DNA of 64,000 bases from Rachycentron canadum (taxonomy: Eukaryota > Chordata > Actinopteri > Carangiformes > Rachycentridae), in assembly GCA_038496675.1 (NCBI GenBank), contig CM076652.1, positions 10,270,518 to 10,334,517 on the forward strand, given 5' to 3'. Position numbers and translations under genes: made by a program. Positions 12,506 through 25,640 of the stretch are shown one piece after another; within the stretch, counting starts at the first letter, position 1, and every line of letters begins with the position of its first letter. The notes beneath the pieces are model-generated. The model was not told where the DNA came from. It did not search any database and saw only the letters and a list, made by a program, of their open reading frames with translations.

Positions 12506-15500
12506 GTCTTTCCTCTCCCCAGCAAAAGCAGCATGAAGTAGATAGAGTGGAGAAATGGCTGAAGATGGTGAAGAACTGGGACAAGTACAGGAACAGTGAA
12601 AAGGTGTGTAACTCAGTAGTGACGCACATCAAACATCAGTGAACTCATGAACTCACACACCAAAGTATTAAAATATGTGATATATTATTTCCATGGCTGC
12701 TAATAATCTGTTTCCCATTCCCCTTTTAAACAGAGCTTATTCCCTTATCCCTCCCTTCTTTCTGGTCTAGACATCTAAAGCAAGTACATAAGTGCATGTG
12801 ATGAGTTCTTCTCGTACAAGAGAGTTAAGAAAGAAAGCATTCATATGACTGCCTCTGCCTCTCTCATTTGGTTGTTGTGGTGAAGACTGTTGCTCTATGT
12901 TTAGAGAGTCCTCATTCATGTCTCTCCATATGTCTCTTTTGTATATGTTTCAGTTGGTGAAGCGTGTATATAAAGGCATCCCTCTGCAGCTGAGAGGCCA
13001 GGCTTGGGCCTTGCTTTTAGATATAGAGAAAGTCAAAGAAGATAACCAGGGAAAATATGAGGTATGAATCTTCAAGTTGATGACAGTTCCTCTAAAACGT
13101 GGATACTTTGAAAGTGTAAATTCAAAAAATTGTCTTTTCTTTCTTTCCTGCAGAAAATGAAGCAGCAGGCTCGTAACTTCTCCACAGAGATCAAGCAGAT
13201 AGACCTAGACGTCAACAGAACCTTCAGGAACCACATTATGTTCATGGATCGCTTTGGAGTCAAGTGAGTTTCTAGCTTCACTCAGTAGAAAGCTGTGTAG
13301 GATGTTCAGTTCATCTGCAAATATTATGGATGCAGCATGATCATTTCATTTTATCTATATTGAGCAAACACACTGCTTATTTTCTTTTTGGTCATGTGAA
13401 TTCTACTCTAACATTTGAAGTGACCCAGTTTATTTGGTTTTCGTAACAAATATCCCCAACTTCTTTTGTCTCACACGGTGTCTCCAAAGTTCTTGTTTTG
13501 GTTTTCTGTGTCACCTCACATGTTCAGGTTTGCCTTCATGAGACACTTGCAGGGTGTGACCTCTGGTTTAAACCCTGAGGCAGACCCCTCCCTCCAATAT
13601 ACACACACACACTTTTACACAAACATACTCACACAAAACCAAAGCGGTTGTTTCCTCTTCTCAGTGTTTTATTAGCCTTCCTGTCAGTGCACAAAGCCCC
13701 ACAGGAAATAGCATTCATACAGTAATGTGCACCGATATGAAGTGTGCATGTACATAGTAACACTGCCCACTGTTTTATCTGGAGACAACACATACCTGTT
13801 ATGATAATAAAGAGAAAAATGATTAAGCACACGTTAAATAACGCAAACAGTCTGTTTTGTTTTATAGCATTTGTTTTAAGAACAGGTGTGAAAGCTACAG
13901 ATTTTTCTTTTGTCAGTTTAACAGAGTATGTGGCTGAGTGCTCTCTGTAACGTCCTTCCCCTTCAATTCAACACTGCAAAATCCAAGCAGACCAAAACAC
14001 CACTCCATCCTGTTTGGCTGCCCACTCCTTCCCTGCAAGTCAACAGCTGTCTCACTCACACCAAGGCACTGACAGCTATTTAAGGCTCCTTTCCTGTCTT
14101 TGCCACTGTCTTAAATACATGTATTTACTATAAAGGCCTGGAGAGGAGACATCCTCTCTGTCTACATTATATTTCTTAATGCCCCCCTTTTCCACTCACA
14201 TACACTTAGACAATGGCTGCATTGTGCTCACTGTCTGAAACTGTTGAAACTCCAGATATAATCAGCCACACAACACACAAACCTGTAGTCATAAAAACTG
14301 GATAGAAGCTGCATGCTGTGGAAGACGTTATATGATTTAAAATAATTTTTTGAAATGTGAAATCATGTTAAAGGTGACTTCTTATTGATCCCTAATTACA
14401 GAATCTGTTAAAATGTGATGTTTTTGTATGTTACTGGCTAGCTTAGGCTTAAGTCCCTTGGATAGAGCATACACACATTTACACACACACTACCAGGATG
14501 ATATGATGCAGCCTGGGTTTGTCCCAGAAATAGTTGCAATGATTTGAATCTGTTTGTGCTGATTGATGGAGTTAATTTAGGAATGAGGATGTTGAGAGAT
14601 CATTATTCATATGGCCTGGGGGAATTTTCATCCAATAAACTCAGCTTTATTCAACTGCAGTCGTCCTGCTTGTTCATTTGTTGATAAGGAATCATATCCT
14701 TGTTTTTAACTGGTGGTTTCTCTGTTCCCTCTTTAGGCAACAAGCACTGTTTCATGTACTAGCAGCTTACTCTGTCTACAATACGGTAAGTGTGTTTACA
14801 CACATGTGTATGTGTGCATACCTACGTGTGTGTTACATAATATAGAGGAGTAGTATATACTGGCGGTGCAGCAAAAGCAGTAAAACAATGGCGCAACAGA
14901 TGCAAGACCACCAAATGTCTTATACTCCACAGAGCAAAGAACAGACCAAGCAATCTAAACCCATCTGTTCTCGTTCTTGTTCAGAGCCTTTGGTGAGATC
15001 TTTTATTTATGTGTGTGGCTCAGCCTTAACGTACAGTGGCACAGTTTAACAGTCAGACCACCAGTGACCCCACAGCTATACTCGGTACTCACATCATTAG
15101 ACCAAGTTCCCCTTTGACTCTACTCGTTCTTTATTTGGCATGGCAAAATAGAGAAATACTAGAATGGATACAAAGTTAATTAGTCATCGATTAGTCATTT
15201 TCTGACAAAAATGGAAACGCTATTTCAGTTTTTCTCAGCCGAGGAGTCTGAGGCTTTGGGAAACTGTAAATCTGCATTTGTCCCTACTTTCTGACAATTT
15301 CCCAAGGCCACAAAATACTATGTGCTTGTACTGTTATATACAGTAGCTACATCACAATACAAATAAAGGCTGCTTTAATTCAAGATACTCTTTCAAGTAA
15401 TTGACAAATATAACATTTTGACCACTTAAGTAGACCTTTCTTATACCGTTTTATAAATTTTATTGGTCATTTGTAATCTTCACAGTGTTTCTTTTGTAGA

Positions 15501-18500
15501 AATGCAGTTGCAGATGCTGAGGTCAGACACAACAAGGTTTCTATTCTACTAGGATTTTTCCTGAAGTCCCAATCTCTTTTCTTTACCATAAACCAGAGTA
15601 TGTCTCAGTGGAGTGAAATCTGTGCAGGAATGATCTGTTCAGCATTGTACATCTCCCTTGTGCACAAACACAGTCCATGTCTGTTTTTCTGATTTGGTTC
15701 TGTACTCAGTTCCTGTGTGGTGGAGGTGTTTTAGCCAGAGGAAATGGAAATGTTCTGTCCCCTTTTTCCTTTTTCCCCTCTTCTCACACGCTGCTCATAA
15801 GAAACTGGGTCAGTAGGAGAGCACAAGAGAGAAAGGAGGAGGGAGGGAAAAGGGAGAAAAGGGTGTTTGTCCTTTTCGCCTATGTGATGGTGGAGAAGAA
15901 TGTGGAGAATTTGTAGTTTAACCTCAGCTCAAACATTAATTATATCTACAATATTTCCATGAAAGGATAATTTGGAGTGTCCATCTCTAGCTGTGCTGTA
16001 AATCTTAATATGGACAAATACCAAATGTTTCTCTAGTTTTGTGTATTTGTGCTTGCCAAGGGTGATGTGTTTGCTGTGAATCATCATTGGCGGTAATTCA
16101 AGTTAAAGACATGACATTACTGAGAATGTATATTGGGGTTCAGTAAATATTTTCTCAACCTTTGGTAAAAGTGTTTAGAATATTGTAGATGCACGTTCAG
16201 TGGGCTTGAAGCTCTTCCTGTGCAGTAAAACCACATTTATCCAAGGTCTGCCTTCAGACCACATCAGACATTCAGGTGCTCTCCTCCCTTAGTCTCTCAG
16301 TCTGTGCTCTATTGAATTATGAATAATTCCTCTCATTTGCCCATTCTGTTTAATTGAACCTGTCTCTTCTCCTGTGTTCCCTCAGGAGGTGAGCTACTGC
16401 CAGGGGATGAGTCAGATCGCTGCCATCTTGCTCATGTACCTGAATGAGGAAGATGCCTTCTGGGCCCTGTCCCAGCTCCTCACCAACAACAAGCATGCGA
16501 TGCATGGTATATAATAGCCATTTTTTATTAAGAAGGATCAAAATGAATGAGGCCACAAGTAGTTTGGTCTTTTAAGAGGGAAAGTACCCTATCATTTTTA
16601 AATATTATGTCTCTGTCTCTCACCGCACACCATTTACAGCCTGCCGATTTATTTTTTTTCTCTGTGCTAGGGTTCTTCATCCCAGGATTTCCTAAGCTGC
16701 ACCGTTTCCAGGCCCACCATGAGCTGATCCTCTCCAAAATGCTGCCTAAGCTAAAGAAACACCTGGTCAGTTATAGTACATCTGTATGACCAATGTTTTC
16801 TGTCCATGCAACAGACATAGCGCTACAATAATTGATTGCTCACAAGGTCATGGAATGCAGTTTATTTCTCATTATGTGATTAATTTATGTTGAAAAGGGC
16901 CACATGTTCAGAGTCACAACTATTTGGAAAGGAAGATTTATAACTGAGAACAGATTATAAGGAGTTACTTCCCATAGAGACTATTTCTCATTAATCCGTG
17001 CCCCACAGGACAAGGAGCAGATGACAACAGGAATTTACACCACCAAATGGTTTCTACAGTGCTTTATTGACAGAGTGAGTTTTTTTTCTCATGTTTCTTC
17101 AATTCCTTAAAGAACACGAATTGCATGAATGTTCCTTCTCCAGAGCTTCCCAGTTCATATCTAGTCCCAGATGTATTGTGCTTAAACACAGTCATAAATC
17201 ATTATCTGAAAGTACATTTTCTTGCATTCCTTTTTAATATTGCACCACATTTGAGGTTGTTTTGTTAGTTTCTAATTAGTCTGACTCTCTGCCGTCATGT
17301 GTTTTACATAACAGACCCCTTTCACCCTCACCCTGCGTTTATGGGACATTTACATATTGGAGGGAGAGAAGATGCTAACTGCCATGGCGTATACAACCCT
17401 CAAGTTACATAAGAGTGAGTATGAGACTGGTTGTGTTATCTTCCCTGCTGTTCTAACTGAGTCAAAGCAGCTTTATGCCCAGACAGAGCCATGGCTGCTG
17501 TTGCTATCCCAGTGAATGTTACCCTGTGGATTACATTGCATGCTGCCTCCTGCTTGGATGCCTTTTAACTGAATAGTTTACATAATGCAAGTGGCAAGTT
17601 GCTGTGGAGAAGAACCAAAAGCTGAATTTTCATTGGATGCTTGCAGGAGCATTGCCTCAGAACATTGGTCAATCTCTTGCAAAACCACTTGAATAATATG
17701 TTAAACATGGATCTACATTAGTGTAGTCTGTCTTTAAGTTAAATTGCCGCTCTTTTGTGCTTGTTGTGTGTCTTCAATCAGAGCATCTGCAGAAGCTTCA
17801 GTTAGAGGACTTGAGGGAGTTTCTTCAGGAGCAGCTGGCTGTTTCATTCCTCCTGCCTGATGATGTGGTAGTTGAGCAGTTACAGGGTGCTATATCTGAG
17901 TTACGCAGTAAAAAGCTGGACCAGTCTTCTCCAGGTGCAGTTGTGTTTATTTCTGTTGTAGTAAAAAGCTGCAGTTACTCCTCATCTTGTTTATCCTAAA
18001 GTATCTTTTTTCCATTGTTGATGTAATCCTTATCGTCCATTTCCTTCTTCAGCCAAGTCAGATGAGCTACCAAAGAAACCTCTGGGTCAAGAGAGATCAG
18101 TTCTCCTACTGCCGCTGCAGCCTGACTCTCCTCTGGAGGTCAAAATAACTCTGCAGCCTGACAGCCAGCCCAATATAGAGACAGCGCAAACAGACAGCAT
18201 TACCCTACATCAGACTCCTCCTCCAGAGCACCAAGACTCAAGTAGCCTCTCCAGGGCAAACACGCCTTCTTTGCCTTCACCAGATCCAGTTGTAGTGCAC
18301 ACACAAAAAACACCCTCTCCTCTAAGGCCTTGTAGAGCACCTCCATTACCTCCAAAAGCAGACAAACCCTGTGCTGAGGGCACATTGGACAGAGATGCAA
18401 AGGAGTCACTCCCAGAGTGTAACCAGAATAAAGATGGGGGAGAGCCAGAGAGCCAACCTGGAGATTCTGAGGCACAGGAAGATCCGGTGGATTGGCCTCC

Positions 18501-19323
18501 ACCCTATGAGCCCCCTGCTTTGGACACTCTTGCTATGCAGACTGAGGAGGAGATCATGGACCTTCCAGAGCTGCCACCTCCACCTTTCTTTTACCCTGAG
18601 CACAATGACCAAATGCCTCTGGATTGTGGCTCACCCTGTCAAAGGACTGTGACTGGTCCAGAGACCCAGCGCTGCACTCCTTCTCCCCACTCAGCCCTGG
18701 TCACTCAAATGAAGATGTCTCCCAAATCATGCCCAAAACCACCCATTCCTCTGTCAAAGCCTTCTTCTTCCCTTGCTTTCTCATCCTCCTCCTCTCCTAG
18801 ACTTCCTCCCCCAAAGCCAATCAAGTTCCCAGTCTCTCTCTATGTCCCGCCACATGCAGGAGACAGGCGGCCCTCCAACACCTCTCAGTATGATAACCTG
18901 TCTGAGGTTGATGAAGATGACCGCTACCTGGACAGGCTGCCTTCCCCTTATCCTATACCTCACTCGTGTGCTCTCCCCAATTTGCCACAAGAGCCTGAGT
19001 ATGAAGGAGGCAGCTGGGTGGAGGATTCTGTACTCCACCCTCCTCCACCTAGTTTTGCCGACAGACTCTCTCCCTTTCAGTGCAACACTGCCAGCTGTTC
19101 AGACACACACAGAGCCACCTCACCCAGTTACTCTAAGCCCTTTTCCAGGGGCCCCAGGGACCACTCTGCCTTCCCAGCACCTCTATTGTACACCGGGTCT
19201 CCCCCGAACCACCCCAGGCCCTCAGGACAGTTAGCAGTAGGCATGCCCTTGGTTCGATCCAGCCCAGACTTTTGCAGGATGCCTCCAGGTGGACAGCAGT
19301 TGCCCAAATCAGTGACTTTTTGA
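11504..19323 (+). CDS. usp6nl: USP6NL/RN-tre-type TBC domain Rab GTPase-activating protein
   Basis: Coding exons: 11504-11569, 12054-12139, 12321-12360, 12523-12603, 12954-13061, 13154-13263, 14737-14785, 16386-16506, 16671-16765, 17009-17074, 17315-17414, 17782-17934, 18053-19323. All introns are GT-AG, phases agree, and 2346 bp give 781 aa (human USP6NL is about 828). The N-terminal block EERTEIISKYD...PWEDAD...FKVTDRFGFLHEEELP is typical of the family. The TBC domain covers about residues 99-307. It keeps the arginine-finger motif IxxDxxR (I143, D146, R149) and the glutamine-finger motif YxQ (Y184, Q186), so it should be an active GAP. Family members act on endosomal and Golgi Rabs such as Rab5 and Rab43. 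One exon encodes the proline/serine-rich tail, residues 359-781, which includes the family motif SQYDNL. The start is the first ATG of exon 2. From memory the N-terminus differs from human USP6NL, so this may be a paralogue rather than the direct orthologue. Confidence 0.93.
12436..12502 (+). repeat. (TA)n(CA)n microsatellite next to a usp6nl-like exon
   Basis: About 7 TA units, then about 25 CA units, ending 20 bases before the acceptor of the exon at 12523-12603. The CA tract is on the sense strand of the gene. Confidence 0.95.
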
Positions 19324-21906
19324 AGTATCATATGAATGTCACTGATTATGCCAGCATGATTCGGACTCTGTTAAAGCTTGATTCATTTTCAAAGCCATAT
19401 AAGAGGTGAAAGGCCAGTAGCTACTCAGCGTGTCAAAGGTTTCTATGTATTTGTGTGTGTGTGCACATGTGTGTGAAAGGACTTTTTTCATTGATATGTA
19501 CAGATGTCATGCACCTTTTTGTAAGAGCAGTATCAAGCATATTTAAAACAGTTGTCTGTTACCGTTCGCTGGAGAAAAACTTTTTTAGACTAAATTTGGT
19601 TTTCAATTTTATTCAATAAGAAATTTACACAATATTAAGGTAATATCGTACCAGCTGTGTTTTACCATTGCTTCCTGCTTAGATTAAATTTTTTTCAAGA
19701 AAGTGTCTTAACCTGATCACAGTGCACTGAAGGTAGCAACTTTTAACTCAAGGGCTTTTGAGGCTGCAGCCTAGGGTCATCTTTGCTAAAGCATCCATAG
19801 CCTATACATTTATACTCCATTTACGGTCAACTGTGAGCAGGCTCACACATCCTAAATGTATGTTCAACTATAATGAGAAATTCCTAAGTATCTTAACCGT
19901 AACTTTAGGTCAATATTTGATAACAAAGAACCACTAAACTAGGTTGTATCAAAGCAGTTTACATGCAAATTTTTTGAAGGTTTTAAATTTGTAACCACCA
20001 GCAGTAGTGAAGACATGGTGCAAACTGTCACTGAGGTAAATGTAGGCAGGAGGCAGCGGATGGCCTGTGGGTATTTTGCTGTTAAACATTTTGTGGGGAT
20101 TATGTCAATTTCAAAGAAATGTGTTATAAATGTTTGTCTGACACTTCATTTCACAGCAATAATATACTGTTTTATGTATATATGCATGCACGTGTCAAGG
20201 TTAAATAAGACTGAAATTTAAGACTAACGGGGATTTTGGACTGATTTACAGTAATCTGAGACATGAGAGTAGCTCCCCCTCGTGGTTGGAAGTATTATCG
20301 TTTGACAGAAACTAAAATTAAGTATTTGCATTTTAGGATGCACCTGTGGCAGGATGCTTTTGGAGAAACCAACCCTGGCTATCACATAAATACTACCTAT
20401 AATGCCCGTTTATGAATGTGTACAGTAAGTTTGACTTAAGAGAACAAAGAGACTCATCACACTGTTCCATATTGTCACAGACTAGGAGAGAGATGTTAAA
20501 TATACATTTCTTCATACGCACAGCTGTAATTTAGAGCCATTGGAGTAACTTTATTTTAATTGTACAGAGGAAAAGTTCTTGAGAAATGGAAGTTGAGCCA
20601 TAATATACTTTACAAGGACCTAATAGGTAAACCTGTTTTTTTGTTTCAGTTATACTGTATATTACATTATATATTGTTTCTCAACCTGAGTTGTTTTTTT
20701 GTTTTGCACTGGTCTTTGTTATTACCAAGAAGTTTTACAATTGTTATTTTTTTCTAATGGAATTCCAGGTTACTGCTAAACAAACATTTTTCATTTCAGT
20801 CAAATGTTATCAGATGTTTATTGACTTGTTCATGAACTTTGGTCTGGCTTTTGTAATTCATACCCAAGAACTTGGATCTTGTACTTGGCTTTCTGGAGTA
20901 TTTTTAGTCATGTGACCTGACCAGCAGTTGGGACCAGTACGTCACTGCTCCTTTTATGAAGCTGGTTGACGTCAGTGATGCTGAGGCTCAGACCAAAGCT
21001 TGTGTACATTTATGCATCTACTTATTTGAGTTTTATAAAGGCGATAAACCTCGGTCTGCCTGTTGCCTTCTCTTTCCCACAAAGACAAACCACATCTGAT
21101 GTTAGATATTTATTGCACACCCACAAAATTGTGTAGTTTTACTGTACCTTAGTGCATACCATAGGTTCTTGCAGTGCAATGTCTTTAAACAAAGTAAACA
21201 AAAGTCAGAGTTTAAATATTAAGGCACTTTAAAAGCTTTTTGGTATTGTCATTAAATATGGAAACCACAGTAAGGTAGCAAATAAGGCTAATAAAATATA
21301 CAAGCTGCATCATCATCTTCATCAGTGACGCAATCTATAGTTTCACCAGCACCATGCACAAAAATAATATACACACTTTATACTTTCTGCCTACACCTTG
21401 ATTTTCTCCAAAGGCATTAGTTAGAGATTAGAAGAATAACATGACGCAACATTACATCATCACATACAACTTGAGGTGTTATTGACAAAAATATGGTTGT
21501 TGAAAACTACACGCATCGTTATTCTTCAGATGCTTTTGCATAGAATTTTAAGGCTTTTAAAAAACTGACTGTACATTCATGTAATATGTCCCACATTGCA
21601 AATTTTGTACGAGGGGAAAATGAGTAACATCTCATAATCCTGGTAAATTAAAATACAAAAAATGCAATCTGTACATTCATGCTTCAGATTTTCTGTTCAC
21701 CAACATTCAATAGGACACTGGAGAAACAAATCATTAAATGAATCAAATGATTAAATTGCACATATTTTAAGGACATAAATCCTGTCCATAACTTAAAGTC
21801 ATGTATAAGTTGCTATTTGATACAGTTCTCTTCAGCACAGACACTGTGTGTGCTGAGGGAGTGTTGAGCAGAGACCTGACCTGCCAGGACGCTATGATCA
21901 AATCCT
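19324..21906. other. Tail-to-tail 3' UTR/intergenic region between usp6nl-like and uevld
   Basis: Both neighbouring genes end into this stretch. For the plus-strand gene the only clear hexamer is ATTAAA at 19683-19688. For uevld on the minus strand, AATAAA lies at 21109-21114 (TTTATT on the plus strand). A full palindromic CRE (TGACGTCA) lies at 20967-20974 and a CTCF-like motif in reverse orientation at 20272-20285. No further coding exon was found. Confidence 0.5.
21109..21114 (-). other. uevld: Candidate poly(A) signal of uevld
   Basis: AATAAA on the minus strand, about 790 bases beyond the uevld stop codon. It is the first canonical hexamer I noticed in that direction, so it probably marks the 3' end of the uevld transcript. 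Cleavage would fall near 21085-21095. Confidence 0.45.
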
Positions 21907-24900
21907 TTATACCCTGAGTTGACTGATGAGGTCAGAAAGAGACGTGACACTGTCCCTGAGTTTGGAGTCTTCTTCCTGTGCCAGTGAAGCTCCTGCTAGA
22001 CGTGTGGAACCGTTCGATCCCAGGATGCACGGCAGGCTGAGGAACACCTCTGCGCCTATACCACCCCAACCCTGAAACAAACACAGAGGAACCTGTAACA
22101 TCTTGCATCATCAAATACTTTGAAACCACTGTAACTGCTGAAGCGACGACCAGTTCGACAGTGGAAATTAAGCTATTTTCATACAGAGACACTTGGTAGC
22201 GATACCTGGGCCAATGTGGAGACTGAGTGGGTCTTCATTCTGTTTGTCAGGATACTGTTGGTGATGTCAGCGATAGACAGACCCACAGACCATGACCTCT
22301 GGCCTCGATTCTTCATCATTTCAAACGCTCTACAAATACAGAAAAATGCGTTTTTTAATACTTTTAAACTTTAAGATTTAATGGAAAAATAATTCTAAAC
22401 TGACAAAGCATGATTATGAAGAGATATGTTTGATTCATTTTCTAATCCCATTTAATTCACTTATTTCCTCCATCACCTGTGTGTGCAGTCGATTCAGCTA
22501 CAATATAATCTTCAATATATCAAATGACATCGTCTAAATCCTTCCCTCAAGGTTGAACGCCTTCATACCAGTACCTGTCTAACAGTGGTTTGGCAGCGCT
22601 GGATCCTGGGGCGATGTCTGGCTGCACACTGGAGCTCAACCCCGTGTTACTCATCACAGCAACTGCAAGACAAAAACATTGACTGGCTCATTCATGTGCG
22701 TCATTTACACAAGGCCTTCACAAGTCAGAGGAATGGAAGGAACATGCGTGACGAGCTGGTGAGGCAGCATTACTGGTTATGCAGATAGAACAATGGTGTA
22801 GTGAATGGAAGAGCAGCCTGTGCATTCGCAATGACAACTGGCGCAACACACAAGATCTATATGTAAATATTTAATGGCTCACCTTTGTTTTCTGAAAGTT
22901 CGCCTATGACCCAGGCTAGTTTGTGGGTGTTCAGGTTAATATCCAGAACATGAGTGAGTCGCTCTGAGTCCAGGTTACACCCAGCTCCGATCACCCGTGT
23001 CGGTGGTAGGCCGCTCTGCCTCCAGGCGACATGGGTCATGATGTCCACTGGAATCGGATCAAAAAAGGCAAAACGAGACGATGGCATGAAAAGATTACCA
23101 AGCAGGACGGCCTCTTCCTCAGAGGAGGCGTCTTTGGCTCTGTTACCGACCTGGTTGTGAAGCGATGAGCATCACAGCGTTTGGGCTGAGTCGGGCCAGA
23201 TTTGGGATGATTCCTCTGTACAAGTCTACGTTAGTCTGAACCACGCTAACGTACGACTGCTCACTGCTCCATGCATTCGCGGTGACCACGACAATTCTGG
23301 AGCCTGCAGACGCCGACAAATCTAACAGAGAAAAGCAGTTAGTCGTTAACTTCTGCACACATCTAACAGCAAACTTCGTAGTAAGAATAACCAAAGCTTA
23401 AAGAGTTGTTGTTGTTGTTGTTTCCCCTCTTTAACCCCTCATGGATTTTCTTCAGACAGGTCAGTTCAGAGTCTGCAGAAAAGCAGCTGCAGAAAAGCAG
23501 CTGTTTGGGATTCAGTTACAGTTTGGTGTCACTGAGGGGCGTCTTCCCCAGCAGAGCTTTTCAGCCACCAGTGATGACTCAGCCGAGAGGCACTTTGTGG
23601 GTTAGTGCGTGGCGGTGCAGAAAGTGACATACCTCTGGAGACCTCGACCTTAGGCAGACTGAAAATCTCTAGATCTGTACTGCCGCCCTTGGTGGAACTC
23701 TCGGCAACATCAATGAAAACCAGTTTGTCCACTTTACACTACATGAAAAATGGGGCAATGAAGCGTCAGCAAAACAGTGCAAGAGCTTGGCGTTTTAATT
23801 CAAATCATGAAAAATGTATAATATCAGTTCAAATACTTGAAATCGGAATAATAATAATAATATAGAAAGCTGATTCACCTTGGCCAAAATGCTCATCACA
23901 GAAGCCATTCCTAAATCTCCTCCCCCGATGACTGAGACTTTGTTGATTGTTTGTTCCTGGTGTCTGATTCCGCCTGAAATGTGCATTAGTTAAACTCACA
24001 ATAGCAACAACTTGTCTGATTATTGTTCATCATCGGGTGACGCACCATCATTGACCTGAAGATTGGACACAAATGCCAGAAGCTCGTGAGGGTCTTTGCT
24101 GTCTCCCGCGGTCTTTGACGACAGCGGTGGATCCTCCTCGAACTTGGCAATCATCTCAGTCAGGAGACCCACCACAGACGACTTGGGCTGTTGGAGAGCA
24201 AAACAAGCATCAGCGAAAACCGATGAGGGGACAGAAACACACCTGCACGCAATTTGAAATGGCATCCAAAAAGTGTGAAGCCTTACGTAATCCCAGCTGT
24301 GTAGACCTGGCAGATAAATGCGGCCCCTCGGGTCAACATGCTTGCCCTCTCTGATGACCATGTTAGGGGTCGGCCTGAGGAGGCATATGGGGGGGGTGAA
24401 GGGGAACGAGTCCATTAGCCACAGCTGAATGGGGAAGTTGTAGGAGCGGCCTGAGGGGTAAAGACAGCACCATCAGTAGATATTATTGACCCCACAATTC
24501 ACGGCGCCACTTCTCACAGACTGGGAGAGCGGCCTTACCTTCATACTGCACAGGGATGTTGCCAACCAGTTTCAGGAGATCTTTCTGTGTGCTGTCATTG
24601 AATGCTGAAAGTGAAATGACCGGCAATGAGCCCAAACACTGGCATGGTGTAACCTATCCAAGACAGGTCAGTTCTGCAAAAGATGAAGTGTGTTTTCCCA
24701 GAGAAACTCACTGTATGTGCCTGTGGACGGTTTCATCCCAGGGTAGATTCTGTGGATTTTCTGCAGCTCCTCAACAGCAACATCACGGAATTTGTACTAA
24801 TATCAGGAGGAGGAAATACAAAAACACGCAGCTGCCATTTTAGATTTTTATTTGGCACCAAATTCAAGGTCCATCGGCCGATCAAGGCTCAGTCATATTG

Positions 24901-25390
24901 TACAGGAAAGACTCAGCAGGTCATTCGGGATTTCGTTGATCACGCGATAAACTGTGCAATGGAAACAAACGTTTTTAGCTCATGAGCGCTTTTACCAGCA
25001 GAAACTAAAGGCCAAAGTGACAGAGCCCGTAAATCAGCTCACAGTGAAAATGCTTTGGCAGCAGAGGTGTGAAAGTGATTTATTTCTATCACTACATCCA
25101 TCGAGAGCGACTTCTTTAAATTGGGTTTGTTGTTGAAAGAAAATCTAGCCTGTGATAAGTTCATTTCCATCTAGTGTTTGTGTGATGTTTCTGTGTGATC
25201 TCCGGGTCAGTGCAGTCACAGAGCTGGTTCAGCCTGTTATGAAGTTAGCTAGCGAACAGCGTGCTGCGCCGAAACCCTGAAACCCGAAGAGCCTTCATTT
25301 AAAAACAAAAACAACATTTCCAAGTCTGACATCGGATGATTAACTAACCTTAGAGAGGATCCGCTGTATCTTCTCTGAACTGAGGTCCAT
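21907..25390 (-). CDS. uevld: UEV and lactate/malate dehydrogenase domain-containing protein (UEVLD)
   Basis: Exons in transcript order: 25349-25390, 24712-24796, 24539-24604, 24287-24450, 24046-24187, 23879-23973, 23633-23738, 23151-23321, 22883-23047, 22575-22662, 22206-22329, 21907-22071. All are GT-AG with matching phases; 1413 bp give 470 aa (human 471). Residues about 1-145 form the UEV domain, a ubiquitin-E2 fold like TSG101 without a catalytic cysteine. Residues about 176-470 are lactate-dehydrogenase-like: nucleotide loop GGGDLG at 183-188, then RVIGAGCNLDSER ending at R320, with D317 and R320 kept. The residue aligning with the LDH catalytic histidine (GEHGD motif) is L341 in GELSEN, so dehydrogenase activity is doubtful. 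The cellular role is poorly known; a link to ubiquitin or endosomal sorting is inferred from the UEV domain. An in-frame TAG directly precedes the ATG, fixing the start. Confidence 0.95.
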
Positions 25391-25640
25391 CTACTTAAGT
25401 CAAACGAAACGCGGCTCTATCAGGCTTTGTCTTGTTGATAGTCGATCTTAACTTTGCTTGTAAAAACTTCCGCAAACTTTCAAACGTAGTCATAGCACGG
25501 GTGCATTAGCTAAGCGACGCGGCAGTGCCCACCCACTTGGTACGTCATCTACGGCAAGCCGAACGGGACAAAAATGCCAGCAACGACAGGGCCCTTGATA
25601 CTGACGTCACTGCTGCCGTGCATTTACAGCCTGTGACTAA
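25391..25640 (-). promoter_or_regulatory. uevld: Promoter region of uevld
   Basis: CpG-containing DNA directly upstream of the uevld start codon. It contains a full palindromic cAMP-response element TGACGTCA at 25602-25609 and a second partial CRE (TACGTCAT) near 25541-25548. No TATA box is evident. The assignment rests on position and motifs only. Confidence 0.45.
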
